64,000 nucleotides of DNA. It comes from Flavobacterium sediminilitoris (lineage in GTDB: Bacteria; Bacteroidota; Bacteroidia; Flavobacteriales; Flavobacteriaceae). Position numbers and translations under genes: made by a program. Below are positions 27,700 to 37,037 of this stretch, piece after piece. The stretch's first letter is position 1, and the number at the start of each line of letters is the position of its first letter. Location: NCBI RefSeq assembly GCF_023008245.1, contig NZ_CP090145.1, forward strand, positions 1,178,001 through 1,242,000. Reading direction: 5' to 3'. Below the pieces are notes generated by a model that saw only the letters and a list, made by a program, of their open reading frames with translations, ran no database searches and had not been told where the DNA came from.

Positions 27700-28344
27700 T
27701 TATTTTTCTCCTTCCCATTCTGCATAGAATTGTGATAAGAAATTTTCCATAAAAATATGTCGTTCTCTTGCAATTTTTTTTCCTGTTTCAGTATTCATTT
27801 TGTCTTTTAGAAGGAGTAATTTTTCATAAAAATGATTTAATGTAGGTGCGTTGCTATTTTTATATTCTTCTTTACTCATATTAAGTTGAGGTTGAATATT
27901 TGGATTGTAGAGTGGTCTGTTTTTGAAACCACCATAGTTGAAAGTCCTAGCAATTCCTATTGCACCAAGAGCATCTAAGCGATCAGCATCTTGAACAATA
28001 TCAAGTTCTTTGGATGTAAATTTTTTGTCAAAATTTCCACCTTTAAAGGAAATGTTTTCAATAATCGCAATAACATGGTTTATGGTATTTTTGTCTACAT
28101 TTTGACTTTCTAAAAAAGTAGTTGCTATTTTAGGACCAATAGTTTCGTCTCCATCATGAAATTTACTATCGGCAATGTCATGTAACAGAGCGCCTAGTTT
28201 TACAATTTCAAGATTACATTCTTCATCTTTAGCAATTAAAAGAGCATTTTTATAAACACGTTCAATGTGAAACCAATCATGTCCTCCTTCTGCATTTTGA
28301 AGTTTCTCTTTTACGAAATGTATTGTAGTATCAATTAATTGCAT
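27700..28344 (-). CDS. HD-domain phosphohydrolase
   Basis: 214 residues. The HD signature is complete: HDWFHIERVYKNA (first His), ALLHDIADSKFH (HD pair, near 53-58), and a later Asp in IVQDADRLDALGAIG. This matches YedJ-type HD hydrolases that act on nucleotides or similar phosphates with a divalent metal. The substrate cannot be read from the sequence. It follows the desaturase gene on the same strand but is cut off by a strong terminator. Confidence 0.87.
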   Translation of the reverse strand: MQLIDTTIHFVKEKLQNAEGGHDWFHIERVYKNALLIAKDEECNLEIVKLGALLHDIADSKFHDGDETIGPKIATTFLESQNVDKNTINHVIAIIENISFKGGNFDKKFTSKELDIVQDADRLDALGAIGIARTFNYGGFKNRPLYNPNIQPQLNMSKEEYKNSNAPTLNHFYEKLLLLKDKMNTETGKKIARERHIFMENFLSQFYAEWEGEK

Positions 28345-28361
28345 TTTTTACAGTTATAAAA

Positions 28362-28402
28362 ATCTCTACTAAAGTCTTTATGTTTTAAACTTTAGTAGAG
28401 AT
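28362..28402 (-). terminator. Terminator of the desaturase operon
   Basis: Perfect 14-bp arms ATCTCTACTAAAGT/ACTTTAGTAGAGAT with a 13-base loop, and on the minus strand a following TTTTTATAAC. Confidence 0.8.
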
Positions 28403-28422
28403 ATGTTTTGTTTTTTTGATAG

Positions 28423-29412
28423 TTATTTAATTAAAGCAGGTTGTACCCATTTAAAAATATGTCCTTCTTCTGGTATTACAAGTCTTTCGGAAATTCGTGC
28501 CATACGTGCTGGTAACTTCATTAGGAAATCTCTCGCTTTTTCAGCTTCATCTGTTAGATTCACAATTTTATCAATTTCCCACTTATCAATCAATTTTTGC
28601 ATAATATCTACATAATCATTTGCAGTGTAGACACCAATTCTTTGTGCAGAATCTGAAAATTGTTCAAAAGCAGTACTAATTTTTTGACCTGATTCTCTTA
28701 GGAAATGAGCAGGCATTGTAATTTTATGTTTCATCATGTGTTGAAAAGCAAGCATCATTTCACTTGGATCAACTTCAAAAATTTTACTTACAAATGTACT
28801 ATATGCTTGATGATGACGCATTTCATCTCCAGCAATTAATCGGCACATTTTTGATAATTTATTGTCTCCGAATTTTTTTGCCATTTGCGCTACTCTGTTA
28901 TGAGAAATATAGGTTGCTAACTCTTGGAAACTAGTGTATACAAAGTTTTTATAAGGATCTCTACCTGTTCCAATATCAAAACCATCATTGATTAAATGTT
29001 GAGTTGTTTGCTCAATTTCCTTCATATTAACTCGTCCAGATAAATACAGGTATTTGTTTAATACATCACCATGACGGTTTTCTTCTCCAGTCCAGTTACG
29101 AACCCATTTACTCCAGCCATTTCTTCCTTCATTATCTACTCCTTCAACTTCCATTAACCAAGATTCATAAGTAGGTAAAGCTTCCTCAGTAATTGTATCA
29201 CCGACTAAAACTACCCAAAAATCATAAGGTAAATCTTTTGCAATTTCTCTTAATTCTGTTATTTCATCAAAGAATTTTTCACTTTCAGAATTTGGTAACA
29301 AATCGGTTGGTTGCCAAATTTTTTCAACTGGAATTAAAAACTCTTCAACAAAGGAATCAATTTTTTTTTCCAAAAACTGCATTACTTCTAAGCGTACATT
29401 TTTTATTGACAT
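28423..29412 (-). CDS. Acyl-ACP desaturase (ferritin-like di-iron)
   Basis: 329 residues. Introduces a double bond into acyl chains on acyl carrier protein. The two di-iron motifs are present: EENRHGD (110-116) and DEMRHHQ (196-202). The surrounding WVRNWTGEENRHG and YTSFQELATYISH match plant/bacterial soluble stearoyl-ACP desaturases. It lies one base after the acyltransferase gene upstream, implying co-expression for membrane lipid unsaturation, which is plausible for cold adaptation. Confidence 0.93.
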   Translation of the reverse strand: MSIKNVRLEVMQFLEKKIDSFVEEFLIPVEKIWQPTDLLPNSESEKFFDEITELREIAKDLPYDFWVVLVGDTITEEALPTYESWLMEVEGVDNEGRNGWSKWVRNWTGEENRHGDVLNKYLYLSGRVNMKEIEQTTQHLINDGFDIGTGRDPYKNFVYTSFQELATYISHNRVAQMAKKFGDNKLSKMCRLIAGDEMRHHQAYSTFVSKIFEVDPSEMMLAFQHMMKHKITMPAHFLRESGQKISTAFEQFSDSAQRIGVYTANDYVDIMQKLIDKWEIDKIVNLTDEAEKARDFLMKLPARMARISERLVIPEEGHIFKWVQPALIK

Positions 29413-29413
29413 T

Positions 29414-30151
29414 TTATTTCGTTTTTATATTTTGTGTAATTATATTTTCTGTTTTCTCAAAAATTTCATCAAAGGTATAATCTGAAATTTTTAAAGGCTC
29501 ATGAACTTCAAATGTTATTTTATTTCCTAATCCAAGTGGGAATTGACCATGTTTTGTCATTTTCCAAGAATTATTAATAGTTATAGGTGCAAAATAGGCA
29601 TCTGGAGCAAATTTGTAAAGCATTTTTAATCCATTGACTGAAAAAGGTTTTGGAACTCCTGTTTTGCTTCTTGTTCCTTCTGGGAAAATAACTACAGAAT
29701 AATTGTTTTTGTTTATAAATTCTCCACATTTTTTTATTTCTCCTAATGCCTGTTTCCCGTCTTTTCTATCAATAAGAGCAGATCCACCATGCCTTAAATT
29801 ATAAGAAACACTAGGAATTCCTTTTCCTAATTCTTTTTTACTAATAAATTTTGGTTGCCAATCTCTCATAAACCATATTATAGGAGGAATATCATATAAG
29901 CTTTGATGATTTGCAACTATAATTAACGGAACGTTTTTAGGTAGTTTTTCTCTTCCTTTAAAAGAATATGTTGTTCCTAATATTAAAGTATTTCTAACTA
30001 AAAAGAAATTTAATATTGCTACGCTTAATCGATGTGCATTATATCCAAATAGATTAAAACAGATCCATTGTATAGGATGAAAAAGACATAACCAAAATAA
30101 AAATAAAAAGTAATACAGTATAGAAATAGGGTAAGATAAAATCTTTTGCAT
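29414..30151 (-). CDS. 1-acyl-sn-glycerol-3-phosphate acyltransferase (second PlsC-type)
   Basis: 245 residues. The N-terminal hydrophobic segment (about 8-30) is followed by the motif NHQSLYD (81-87, HX4D type), GGSALIDRKDGKQ and FPEGTRSKTG, then VPI-type APITINNSW. This is the classical lysophosphatidate acyltransferase layout. One base separates it from the downstream acyl-ACP desaturase, so the pair makes and places unsaturated chains. A TACCTTTG -7 box (minus strand, 30179-30172) lies 20 bases upstream. Confidence 0.93.
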   Translation of the reverse strand: MQKILSYPISILYYFLFLFWLCLFHPIQWICFNLFGYNAHRLSVAILNFFLVRNTLILGTTYSFKGREKLPKNVPLIIVANHQSLYDIPPIIWFMRDWQPKFISKKELGKGIPSVSYNLRHGGSALIDRKDGKQALGEIKKCGEFINKNNYSVVIFPEGTRSKTGVPKPFSVNGLKMLYKFAPDAYFAPITINNSWKMTKHGQFPLGLGNKITFEVHEPLKISDYTFDEIFEKTENIITQNIKTK

Positions 30152-30191
30152 AACTTAAATAATGTTTGATACAAAGGTACTATTAAAAACA

Positions 30192-30220
30192 AAAAACCAT
30201 TAGATTTACTAATGGTTTTT
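30192..30220 (-). terminator. Terminator of the bacilliredoxin gene
   Basis: AAAAACCATTA and TAATGGTTTTT form 11-bp arms around GATTTAC. On the minus strand a further T run follows. It ends 21 bases past the bacilliredoxin stop. Confidence 0.75.
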
Positions 30221-30240
30221 ATATATGCTAGCATAGTATT

Positions 30241-30651
30241 TTAGCAATATTCGCTATAGGCATCTTTTAAGTTCTCTGCAATTAATTCCGCAGGTCTTCC
30301 TTCAATATGATGACGTTCTAACATGTGAACTAATTCTCCATCTTTAAATAAAGCCATACATGGAGATGATGGAGGAAAAGGAAACATATGTTCTCTAGCT
30401 TTATCAACGGCTTCTTTATCAACACCTGCAAAAACAGTTATTAAGTTTGAAGGTTTTTTAGAGTTATCTAAGCTCATTTTTGCACCTGGACGAGCATTTC
30501 TTGCTGCACAACCACAAACTGAATTTACTACAACAAGAGTTGTTCCATTTGATTTTATTGCTTTGTCAACATCTTCAGCACTATGTAATTCTTGAAAACC
30601 AGCATCTGAAAGTTCTGCTCTCATTGGTTTTACCATTTCTTCTGGATACAT
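30241..30651 (-). CDS. BrxA/BrxB-family bacilliredoxin
   Basis: 136 residues, thioredoxin-like fold of the YphP/YqiW group. The CGC redox motif is at residues 46-48 ([16 protein letters not shown]), and [14 protein letters not shown] near 88-101 carries the conserved cis-Pro region and extra Cys. Such proteins remove bacillithiol from proteins. This agrees with the YfiT/BstA-type bacillithiol transferase at 51213-51749 and implies a bacillithiol-using cell. Single gene with a TATCTTTG -7 box (30713-30706 on the minus strand). Confidence 0.93.
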   Translation of the reverse strand: MYPEEMVKPMRAELSDAGFQELHSAEDVDKAIKSNGTTLVVVNSVCGCAARNARPGAKMSLDNSKKPSNLITVFAGVDKEAVDKAREHMFPFPPSSPCMALFKDGELVHMLERHHIEGRPAELIAENLKDAYSEYC

Positions 30652-30783
30652 ATTTTTTGTTTTAAATTTTTATTTATGTTGTTTAGATTTATTTTAAATC
30701 TTTTACAAAGATAATGAGAATTATAAACTTAAGAATTAAAGAAATCATAAAGATTTTTTATAATATGATAAAGAAGTGGTCAA

Positions 30784-31920
30784 TTATAATAATCGATTAA
30801 ATAGTGCTTTAATAAATGGAGCTTTTGGGCATTTCATAATCACTTTAAAATCTTCAAAATAAGTTGTCTCTTCATCTAAAAATTTAAAAATCAAAATTGG
30901 ATTTCCTTTTTTAAATAAGGAAGAAAATAGAGTTGCACCAAGTTCATTTCTTATATATAGAATGTCAATAAATAATAGATCATAGAACCAAAACTTATTT
31001 TTTTTATGAAATGTCCTAAAGTCATTTTCAGCTAAAATGAATTGTACTAACTGTTTAGATTTTTTGGTTACATTTTTAAAGGTAAAACCAGTACTTGCTT
31101 TTGTCCAACCACCAGCGGAGCCAATATGGATTATATTTTTAGAATTGTTTTTCCAAAATTCATAGCAGGTCATAGGAATATTTCCTTTTTCTTTTTCAAT
31201 AATTTCAAATTCAGTAATCCCTATTTTTTTGATATATTCTTTTATTTCATTTTCATATTCTTCTCTATCAAGTAAGTCTTTTGAAAATAAAGTGTACTCA
31301 ATTAAAGCCTCATTTTTTGATGTAGGCAACACATACATAAAACGAGTATTTCCCTTTTGATTTACGGAAAAATCCATAAATGTTGCTATATTCTCATTAA
31401 AAACAGATTCTTTAGATTTAATGTGCCAACCTATAAAGTGTTGTTGCAATAAAGGGAACTTGGTTTGAGATTTAATAATTTTGGGATTAAAAATAGAGTT
31501 AAAAACTTTATCACAAGTAAAATTTTTATTTTCTGTTTTTACGATACATTGATTTCCATCATCTTTAAAATTAATTATTTTTTCATTTAGGAAATGAATG
31601 TTATTATGTGTATTAATTTTCTCGAAAATGAAATTGTAGAAATCAATCCCTTTTATCATTTTGTATTTATAAGGAGCAATTTTTAAGGTTTTTTTTGAAG
31701 TTGAATCTGAAAAACTAGCAGATTCCCATTCTTTATAAACGATACTTTCAAAGACGGTAGACATATCCCAAAAACACCATGTTCTATCATTTGATTTTTT
31801 TAAGTCTTGATCAATTAATAAGATAGAAGTACTTTTAAAACTTTCAGATAATATCATTTCATAAACTGTCATTAAAGCAGACAATCCTGATCCTGTAAAT
31901 ATATAATGATAATGTTGCAT
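30784..31920 (-). CDS. crtY: Lycopene beta-cyclase family protein
   Basis: 378 residues. The N-terminal FAD-binding loop FTGSGLSALMTVY (8-20) is followed by DQDLKKSNDRTWCFWD, which is highly specific for CrtY-type lycopene cyclases. GSAGGWTKASTGFTFKN near 266 is the C-terminal flavin/substrate signature. It would close the ends of lycopene to beta-carotene, a precursor of flavobacterial yellow zeaxanthin-type pigments. It stands alone: no crtB, crtI or crtZ is in the window. A TATCTTTG box ends five bases before the ATG. Confidence 0.92.
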   Translation of the reverse strand: MQHYHYIFTGSGLSALMTVYEMILSESFKSTSILLIDQDLKKSNDRTWCFWDMSTVFESIVYKEWESASFSDSTSKKTLKIAPYKYKMIKGIDFYNFIFEKINTHNNIHFLNEKIINFKDDGNQCIVKTENKNFTCDKVFNSIFNPKIIKSQTKFPLLQQHFIGWHIKSKESVFNENIATFMDFSVNQKGNTRFMYVLPTSKNEALIEYTLFSKDLLDREEYENEIKEYIKKIGITEFEIIEKEKGNIPMTCYEFWKNNSKNIIHIGSAGGWTKASTGFTFKNVTKKSKQLVQFILAENDFRTFHKKNKFWFYDLLFIDILYIRNELGATLFSSLFKKGNPILIFKFLDEETTYFEDFKVIMKCPKAPFIKALFNRLL

Positions 31921-31925
31921 GTTTT

Positions 31926-31933
31926 CAAAGATA
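31926..31933 (-). promoter_or_regulatory. -7 box close to the lycopene cyclase start
   Basis: Minus-strand TATCTTTG, followed by five bases and then the ATG at 31920. If used, the transcript would be almost leaderless. Confidence 0.35.
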
Positions 31934-31958
31934 TTGAATAAGAAGAAATTAAAAAAAG

Positions 31959-31987
31959 AAAAGTCACTCTGTCTTAGAGTGACTTTT
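31959..31987 (-). terminator. Terminator of the hmuR-hmuY-doxX operon
   Basis: AAAAGTCACTCT and AGAGTGACTTTT form 12-bp arms with a 5-base loop. On the minus strand CTTTTTTT follows. Confidence 0.82.
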
Positions 31988-32011
31988 ACAATTCATTGAA
32001 TATTTGTGATG

Positions 32012-32467
32012 TTAACTAAGTATTGCCTTGTTGTATAATAAAGGTTTCCAATGTTTATAGCTAACAAATATTAAATATAAATTTGCAATTAATAATGCAG
32101 CAACTAATATAAGTTCTCCAATTTCATGAGGTTCTAGAAATAAATGAAAGAGAAAAATATTAAGAGTAATAGGAAGCGTTATGAAAGCTCCAATTTTTGC
32201 AAAAACCTGACTAATTAATAGAATTCCAGCTAATAATTCCATAACTCCAAGAAATGGCCAAAAATAACCAGTTTGCTTCATTCCAAAAATATAGTTTTTG
32301 ATTACTAGAATTTCTTCATTTGGAGCTATTTCTTCGCCTTTTTGAACTTGCTCAATTACTTTATACGGACTAGGTTTTTCTCCAGTAAACTTTTTTATTC
32401 CTCCATTAATCATAAAGCCACCTATGAATAAATTTAAGACTATTATGAATATTTTTAATAGTTTCAT
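32012..32467 (-). CDS. DoxX-family membrane protein
   Basis: 151 residues with four hydrophobic segments. An N-terminal helix with GGFMINGGIKKFTG, then FWPFLGVMELLAGILLIS and a C-terminal helix pair, fit the DoxX/DoxD-like membrane family. Its role in electron transfer or redox stress is poorly known. It starts one base after the stop of the HmuY-like lipoprotein gene, so it belongs to the heme-uptake operon, possibly as a membrane partner. Confidence 0.8.
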   Translation of the reverse strand: MKLLKIFIIVLNLFIGGFMINGGIKKFTGEKPSPYKVIEQVQKGEEIAPNEEILVIKNYIFGMKQTGYFWPFLGVMELLAGILLISQVFAKIGAFITLPITLNIFLFHLFLEPHEIGELILVAALLIANLYLIFVSYKHWKPLLYNKAILS

Positions 32468-32468
32468 C

Positions 32469-33881
32469 TTAGTTTAATTTAGAATATTCAAATGTAGTTG
32501 TGCCTCTTTCACTTGCATTATTCAACATAGAAGTGAATTTTATTTTATAAATGTTTCCAGCAGTATCTTTTAAAACATAGAAAAGATTTGTTTTTACCGA
32601 TGGAGCAGGATATGTCGATCTCCAATTTGAACCTATCGCTCTTCTGTCTTTTGCTTCATTTGTGCTAAAATTAGTAGAGTTTACATTGTTTATATTAAAG
32701 TCAGTATATGAAAAATCGGTAGTTGAAACACTATAAACAGCAGTTCCTGCTAATGCATTTGTTATAACAACATCACTGAAGAAATAAGATACATTTTCAC
32801 CATTATATTGTGTGTAATTCATAAAAGGAGTTATGTTTAAGTCCCATTTGTCTTTTTCTGGTTCAGCAGTTACTATATTGTTTGTGATTAAACTATAAAA
32901 AGTATGATTAAATGCTGCATTTTTTGAAATAATTACTTCATTATGTGTCGTCGCATCAATATTAGCATATTGTAATTTATAATTATTACCACTTCTAAGA
33001 ATTCTGATTTTTTTCCAACCTCTATCGTCTCCTGTTAAAGCTGTTCCTGTTCCACTTGCGGTAGTAGTTGAAACATCTTGACCAAGATTTACTAAATACA
33101 CTTTATTTTCACTGTCTACAGATGATATTTCAGCAATAGAAGTTCCTGATAAGTTTCCATAAGGGTTGTCAATGTATATTGAACCACTAGGTATATAATT
33201 TCCTGTTGTAACATTTGGATCTTCGGCTTGTACTTCATCAATATTAGTAGTAGCCAGTTGTTTTACTGCAAGCTTGTTTATTGCAGGATTTAGAACTACT
33301 CTAAACTCGTTTCCAGAATGAAAACCTAATTCCCAAGAAGTTCTAGAAATAGCGGTTTCTGTTCCCGAACTTAGATCTATATATACTTGATTGGGTAAAT
33401 TATTTCCTCCATTTTCAGCTATTGTAGTATTTGCAGTAATGGCAGTTTCATTGAAGTTTAATTGAGTATAATTTGTAGTAGATGGAATTTCAATATTAGA
33501 AAGAGAAGTAGATGCAATTGTGAATTTTACATTTTTAGTTTCTCCTTCAATAGCTTCAATTATTTTTGTAAAAGTAAAAGAAGTATTAGTCGCACCCGAA
33601 TTAAAAGGAACGGTAATAGTTGTTCCTGTAATAGCAGGGTTTGTGCTAAAATCTATTCCATTACTAACATTTGTAGGTGTTACATTTAATGTAATAGTTC
33701 CTGCTGATGTTGCGGCACTTGAGAAAGCAATGTTTACCGTTGTTTCAGTTGATGATAAGTTAACTTCTGGATTCATAAACGCTGCTTGAATTGTAGATAG
33801 TGTTTCAGCGTCATCGTCTTTGCTACATCCAAGAATTGAAAGAGCAATTATAGATAAAAATAAAAAGACATTTTTTTTCAT
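32469..33881 (-). CDS. HmuY-like heme-binding surface lipoprotein
   Basis: 470 residues. A lipoprotein signal with lipobox SILGCSKDDD anchors it. About residues 30-150 look like an immunoglobulin/Calx-beta type domain. The C-terminal ~300 residues have the HmuY family pattern: YIDLSSGTETAISRTSWELG, KWDLNITPFMNYT, GSNWRSTYP and IYKIKFTSMLNNASERGTT. In Porphyromonas, HmuY captures heme and hands it to the TonB receptor HmuR. A receptor gene lies 16 bases upstream, matching that pairing. Heme-ligating residues cannot be assigned without alignment; a different ligand is possible. Confidence 0.8.
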   Translation of the reverse strand: MKKNVFLFLSIIALSILGCSKDDDAETLSTIQAAFMNPEVNLSSTETTVNIAFSSAATSAGTITLNVTPTNVSNGIDFSTNPAITGTTITVPFNSGATNTSFTFTKIIEAIEGETKNVKFTIASTSLSNIEIPSTTNYTQLNFNETAITANTTIAENGGNNLPNQVYIDLSSGTETAISRTSWELGFHSGNEFRVVLNPAINKLAVKQLATTNIDEVQAEDPNVTTGNYIPSGSIYIDNPYGNLSGTSIAEISSVDSENKVYLVNLGQDVSTTTASGTGTALTGDDRGWKKIRILRSGNNYKLQYANIDATTHNEVIISKNAAFNHTFYSLITNNIVTAEPEKDKWDLNITPFMNYTQYNGENVSYFFSDVVITNALAGTAVYSVSTTDFSYTDFNINNVNSTNFSTNEAKDRRAIGSNWRSTYPAPSVKTNLFYVLKDTAGNIYKIKFTSMLNNASERGTTTFEYSKLN

Positions 33882-33897
33882 GGTAATATATATATAG

Positions 33898-36018
33898 TTA
33901 ATAATTTAATTTATAAGACAATTTCATAAAATAGGAGCGACCGTAGCCAAGTAAAATATCTGAAGAACTTGTATGAGTTCCTGTGGTTATTCCTTGATTA
34001 ATTCTTGTTACATTGAGTATGTTTCTAGCACCTATATTTAATTCTAATTGTTTTTTAAAGAATAGTTTCCTTATCGAAGCATCTAAAAAGGAGTAACTTT
34101 CTATTTCAGATAGTTTATAAATAGTTTCATTGTTTTCAATAGAACTAACAAATTGTTGTTGCTTTCCATTGAATTTATAGTACAATGAAAATTGGGTATT
34201 TATTTTTGGTATTTCATAAGAAAGATTAGAGTTGAATTGTAAATTATATAAGAATTTATCGTCTGAAACAGCTTCTCCATTATCGATGACTTGTGAAATG
34301 CCAACATATATTAATCCTGCGGAAGCATTCCATTTTTTATAATTAATTTGATGAGTGGTTGAAATGTTCCACATTTTATAGGAATTAATGTTTATGTATT
34401 GATAAATGGGACTTGTGGAGTTAGGTTCAAAACCAACAAAAGCCATATCTATTCTGTTATCTACATTTAGAAAAGAGGTTGAAATTTGATTAGCAAGTTT
34501 TAAGTCAGATTTAAAAGAGGTTGTTTTTTTTAAGTTTACATCTAAAGAGGTACTTTGTTCTGGAATTAAATTTTCATTTCCATAGAATTGATGTCCTGAA
34601 AATTTTATTTTAGAATAAAGTTCTTCAAACGTAGGAACTCTAAAAGATTTTCCCATTGAAGATCTCAATTCGAAGTCATTATTAAAAAGATAACGTAATC
34701 CTAGTGAAGAGGCTGTTTGATTATCAAACTTAGATTGTGCTGAAGCTCTTATTCCTGCGCGAATTAAGAAATTTGAAGCTGCTTTTATTTCTGAAGCTAT
34801 AAAGAAATCATAGTTTTCAAATCGTTTTCTTATTGGGTTTAGTGTTTGGTTTTCTCCATCGACTAATGCAAATCCGTGATTATTTACAAATTCGTATCCT
34901 AATTGTAAGTCAACAATTTCATTTTTAAAGAAATTACTTAATGTTCCAGTAGAATAAAGAACTTCAGCAGATTGATTTTTTGTTGAAATAGTATTCTCTT
35001 CGTTGCTGTTTTGAAAATTATAAATAAAATTTTCAGTATCTCTACTTTGTTTTTGATGTGAAACAGAGATATTATATTTTAAAGAATAGAGAGAGCCTAT
35101 TGCATTAAAATGGTGATAAAATCGTGTGGTTTTATATCGTTTATCTTTCGCAAATTTATTTTCTCCAAAAGGAGGATTGGCAACAACTAATATGGTAGGA
35201 TTAAAATAATCGATGTTCTCATTTAAGTAATCAAATTTATAAAATGCTCTAAAACTATTTTTCTTATAAGTGATCATTCCATTTGTGAAATATTGAAGTT
35301 TTGGTAACCAAGTATATCCTCTTTTATTATCAGATTCTGAATAATTTTCACCTTTTCTATTGTCTAGGTAGCCTTTAAAATCATTTCTATTAATGCCTAA
35401 TGAAGCGAACCAATTATCATTAATTTTATTGGATATTTTAATAGATTGTATATGTTTTCCTTTATCAAAAGCAGAATATTCATTTCCAACGGTTTCTTCT
35501 TGAAGTGTTGTATTTATTTCCCATCGATGTAAGGATGATTTTTTAGTTATAATATTTAAAATACCAGTGACAGCTCCAGCACCATGAGTTACCCCCATTG
35601 AGCCTTCTATTATTTCAATTTTTTCAATATCATCCAGATTAATTTGGGTTAAGTCAATATTATTTCCTAAACTATTATCACTTACAATTGGAATATTATC
35701 AACTAATATTTTAAAATATGTTGCATCTAAACCAAACATTGAAACTGTAGATCTGCCTGTTCCAGAACTAGGTGTTATTGTAATATTTAAATATTGATTT
35801 AAAACATCGGAAAGGTTATTTGCAGCTAATTTCTCCATGTCTTCTTTTGTAATCACACGAACATTGTGAACTGCTTTTTTTAATGATTGCGGTTCAAATT
35901 GAGCAGTTACAACAACTTCCTTTAGTTCATTTATTGTAGTACTATCTTTTTTTATTTCTTGTGAAAATCCTTTGATAATCAGTAATAAAGAAGTGATTTG
36001 GAATATTCTGTTTTTCAT
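33898..36018 (-). CDS. TonB-dependent receptor of the HmuY locus (HmuR-like)
   Basis: 706 residues. Signal peptide, then a TonB-box-like region and plug domain (NELKEVVVTAQFEPQSLKKA near 29-48; DIEKIEIIEGSMGVTHGAGAVTGILNIITKKS). The rest is a 22-strand barrel with a family ending (RNILNVTRINQGITTGTH and a final strand YFMKLSYKLNY). It imports a ligand across the outer membrane using TonB energy. The neighbouring HmuY-like lipoprotein makes heme the most likely cargo. First gene of the operon, with a well-spaced promoter and a palindrome over its -33 element. Confidence 0.88.
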   Translation of the reverse strand: MKNRIFQITSLLLIIKGFSQEIKKDSTTINELKEVVVTAQFEPQSLKKAVHNVRVITKEDMEKLAANNLSDVLNQYLNITITPSSGTGRSTVSMFGLDATYFKILVDNIPIVSDNSLGNNIDLTQINLDDIEKIEIIEGSMGVTHGAGAVTGILNIITKKSSLHRWEINTTLQEETVGNEYSAFDKGKHIQSIKISNKINDNWFASLGINRNDFKGYLDNRKGENYSESDNKRGYTWLPKLQYFTNGMITYKKNSFRAFYKFDYLNENIDYFNPTILVVANPPFGENKFAKDKRYKTTRFYHHFNAIGSLYSLKYNISVSHQKQSRDTENFIYNFQNSNEENTISTKNQSAEVLYSTGTLSNFFKNEIVDLQLGYEFVNNHGFALVDGENQTLNPIRKRFENYDFFIASEIKAASNFLIRAGIRASAQSKFDNQTASSLGLRYLFNNDFELRSSMGKSFRVPTFEELYSKIKFSGHQFYGNENLIPEQSTSLDVNLKKTTSFKSDLKLANQISTSFLNVDNRIDMAFVGFEPNSTSPIYQYININSYKMWNISTTHQINYKKWNASAGLIYVGISQVIDNGEAVSDDKFLYNLQFNSNLSYEIPKINTQFSLYYKFNGKQQQFVSSIENNETIYKLSEIESYSFLDASIRKLFFKKQLELNIGARNILNVTRINQGITTGTHTSSSDILLGYGRSYFMKLSYKLNY

Positions 36019-36047
36019 TATTTAGAATTGTTCTTGATAATTTTCGT

Positions 36048-36079
36048 CAAAAGTATACCTTATTTTTATTTATTCCAAA
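36048..36079 (-). promoter_or_regulatory. hmuR-like operon promoter
   Basis: On the minus strand, TTTG (36079-36076), a 20-base spacer, then TACTTTTG (36055-36048): an excellent Bacteroidota promoter, 30 bases before the receptor ATG. Confidence 0.68.
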
Positions 36080-36084
36080 TAAAT
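36068..36084. promoter_or_regulatory. Palindrome overlapping divergent promoters (candidate iron/heme operator)
   Basis: ATTTATT-CCA-AATAAAT, a perfect 7-3-7 inverted repeat. It covers the -33 of the receptor operon and lies just upstream of the TATCTTTG -7 box (36089-36096) for the plus-strand gene. Its AT-rich form is compatible with a Fur-type site, but identity is not established. Confidence 0.45.
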
Positions 36085-36120
36085 ATAATATCTTTGTCGA
36101 AAGAAATTAAACTTAAAAAA

Positions 36121-37035
36121 ATGGATATAATGAAAATCAAACCAACATGTATGATAGCATCAATTATGCTAGTTAGCTCTGTATTAGTAGGGCAGGAATC
36201 TAATAAGAAAGAAGATATTAAAGCAATAAAAGCGATGTGCGGCTGTTATGAAGTAAAATTTAATTTTACTGAAACTTTTCAAACAGAAAAAGATTCAACA
36301 TATAAACCATCTCCTACAAAAATTGATTATGGATTAGAATGGGTAGAATTAGTTGAAGACAAATCAAATAAGTTAGTATTACAACATTTATTAATAGTTG
36401 GAGATGATGCAATTGTAAAACATTGGAGACAAGATTGGCTATATGAAAACACTGATTTTTATCAATTTTTTAAAGATAAAACATGGAAGTTTGAGAAATT
36501 AAATCCAAAAGAAGTAAAAGGGCAATGGACACAAAAAGTATATCAGGTAGATGATAGTCCAAGATATGAAGGAACTGCATCATGGATACATGCGGATGGA
36601 AAACATTATTGGATGAATACAACCGACGCACCTTTACCAAGAAGAGAACATACAATACGTAAAGATTATAATGTTTTAGAAAGAAGAAATATTCATGAAA
36701 TTACAGATTATGGGTGGTTACATGAGCAAGATAATAGAAAAATTGTTCGTAATGATGATGGAAAAGATGTAGAACTGGCTCAAGAAAAAGGGTTAGATTT
36801 ATATGTAAAAGTTGAAGATTCTAAGTGTGTTGCAGCTCAAAAATACTGGAAAGAAAATAAAGTAATGTGGAAAAATGTAAGAGATAAATGGGAAACGATT
36901 TTTAATAAAAACAAAGATTTAACACTTGAAAAAAGTGTAGATAAAAAACCTCTTTTTATGCATTTGTTTGATTTAAAAGGTAGTACTCCAAAAGCTGAAA
37001 CGGATAAGATAATTGATTCATTTATAAAAGAATAG
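36121..37035 (+). CDS. Exported DUF6607-like protein, divergent from heme receptor
   Basis: 304 residues from the ATG at 36121 (a second ATG at 36130 is equally possible). Upstream in-frame codons back to 35998 cross the promoter and are rejected. A weak signal peptide ends at VLVGQ. The mature start has IKAIKAMCGCYEVKFNFTET with a CxC pair. Tryptophan- and histidine-rich stretches follow (KHWRQDWLYE, GQWTQKVYQVDDSPRYEG, RREHTIRKDYNVLERRN). I place it, from memory, with the uncharacterised DUF6607 family, often seen near iron/heme receptors. A heme-related role is inferred from position and the CxC/His content only. Confidence 0.7.
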   Translation: MDIMKIKPTCMIASIMLVSSVLVGQESNKKEDIKAIKAMCGCYEVKFNFTETFQTEKDSTYKPSPTKIDYGLEWVELVEDKSNKLVLQHLLIVGDDAIVKHWRQDWLYENTDFYQFFKDKTWKFEKLNPKEVKGQWTQKVYQVDDSPRYEGTASWIHADGKHYWMNTTDAPLPRREHTIRKDYNVLERRNIHEITDYGWLHEQDNRKIVRNDDGKDVELAQEKGLDLYVKVEDSKCVAAQKYWKENKVMWKNVRDKWETIFNKNKDLTLEKSVDKKPLFMHLFDLKGSTPKAETDKIIDSFIKE

Positions 37036-37037
37036 TC

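Noticed and set aside
33462..33789. Plus-strand open frames inside the HmuY-like gene
   Set aside because: Antisense shadows of a Thr/Ser/Ile-rich coding segment, with no start context or homology.
35998..36120. N-terminal extension of the DUF6607-like protein
   Set aside because: It overlaps the divergent receptor gene start and both promoters; the ATG at 36121 precedes a signal peptide.
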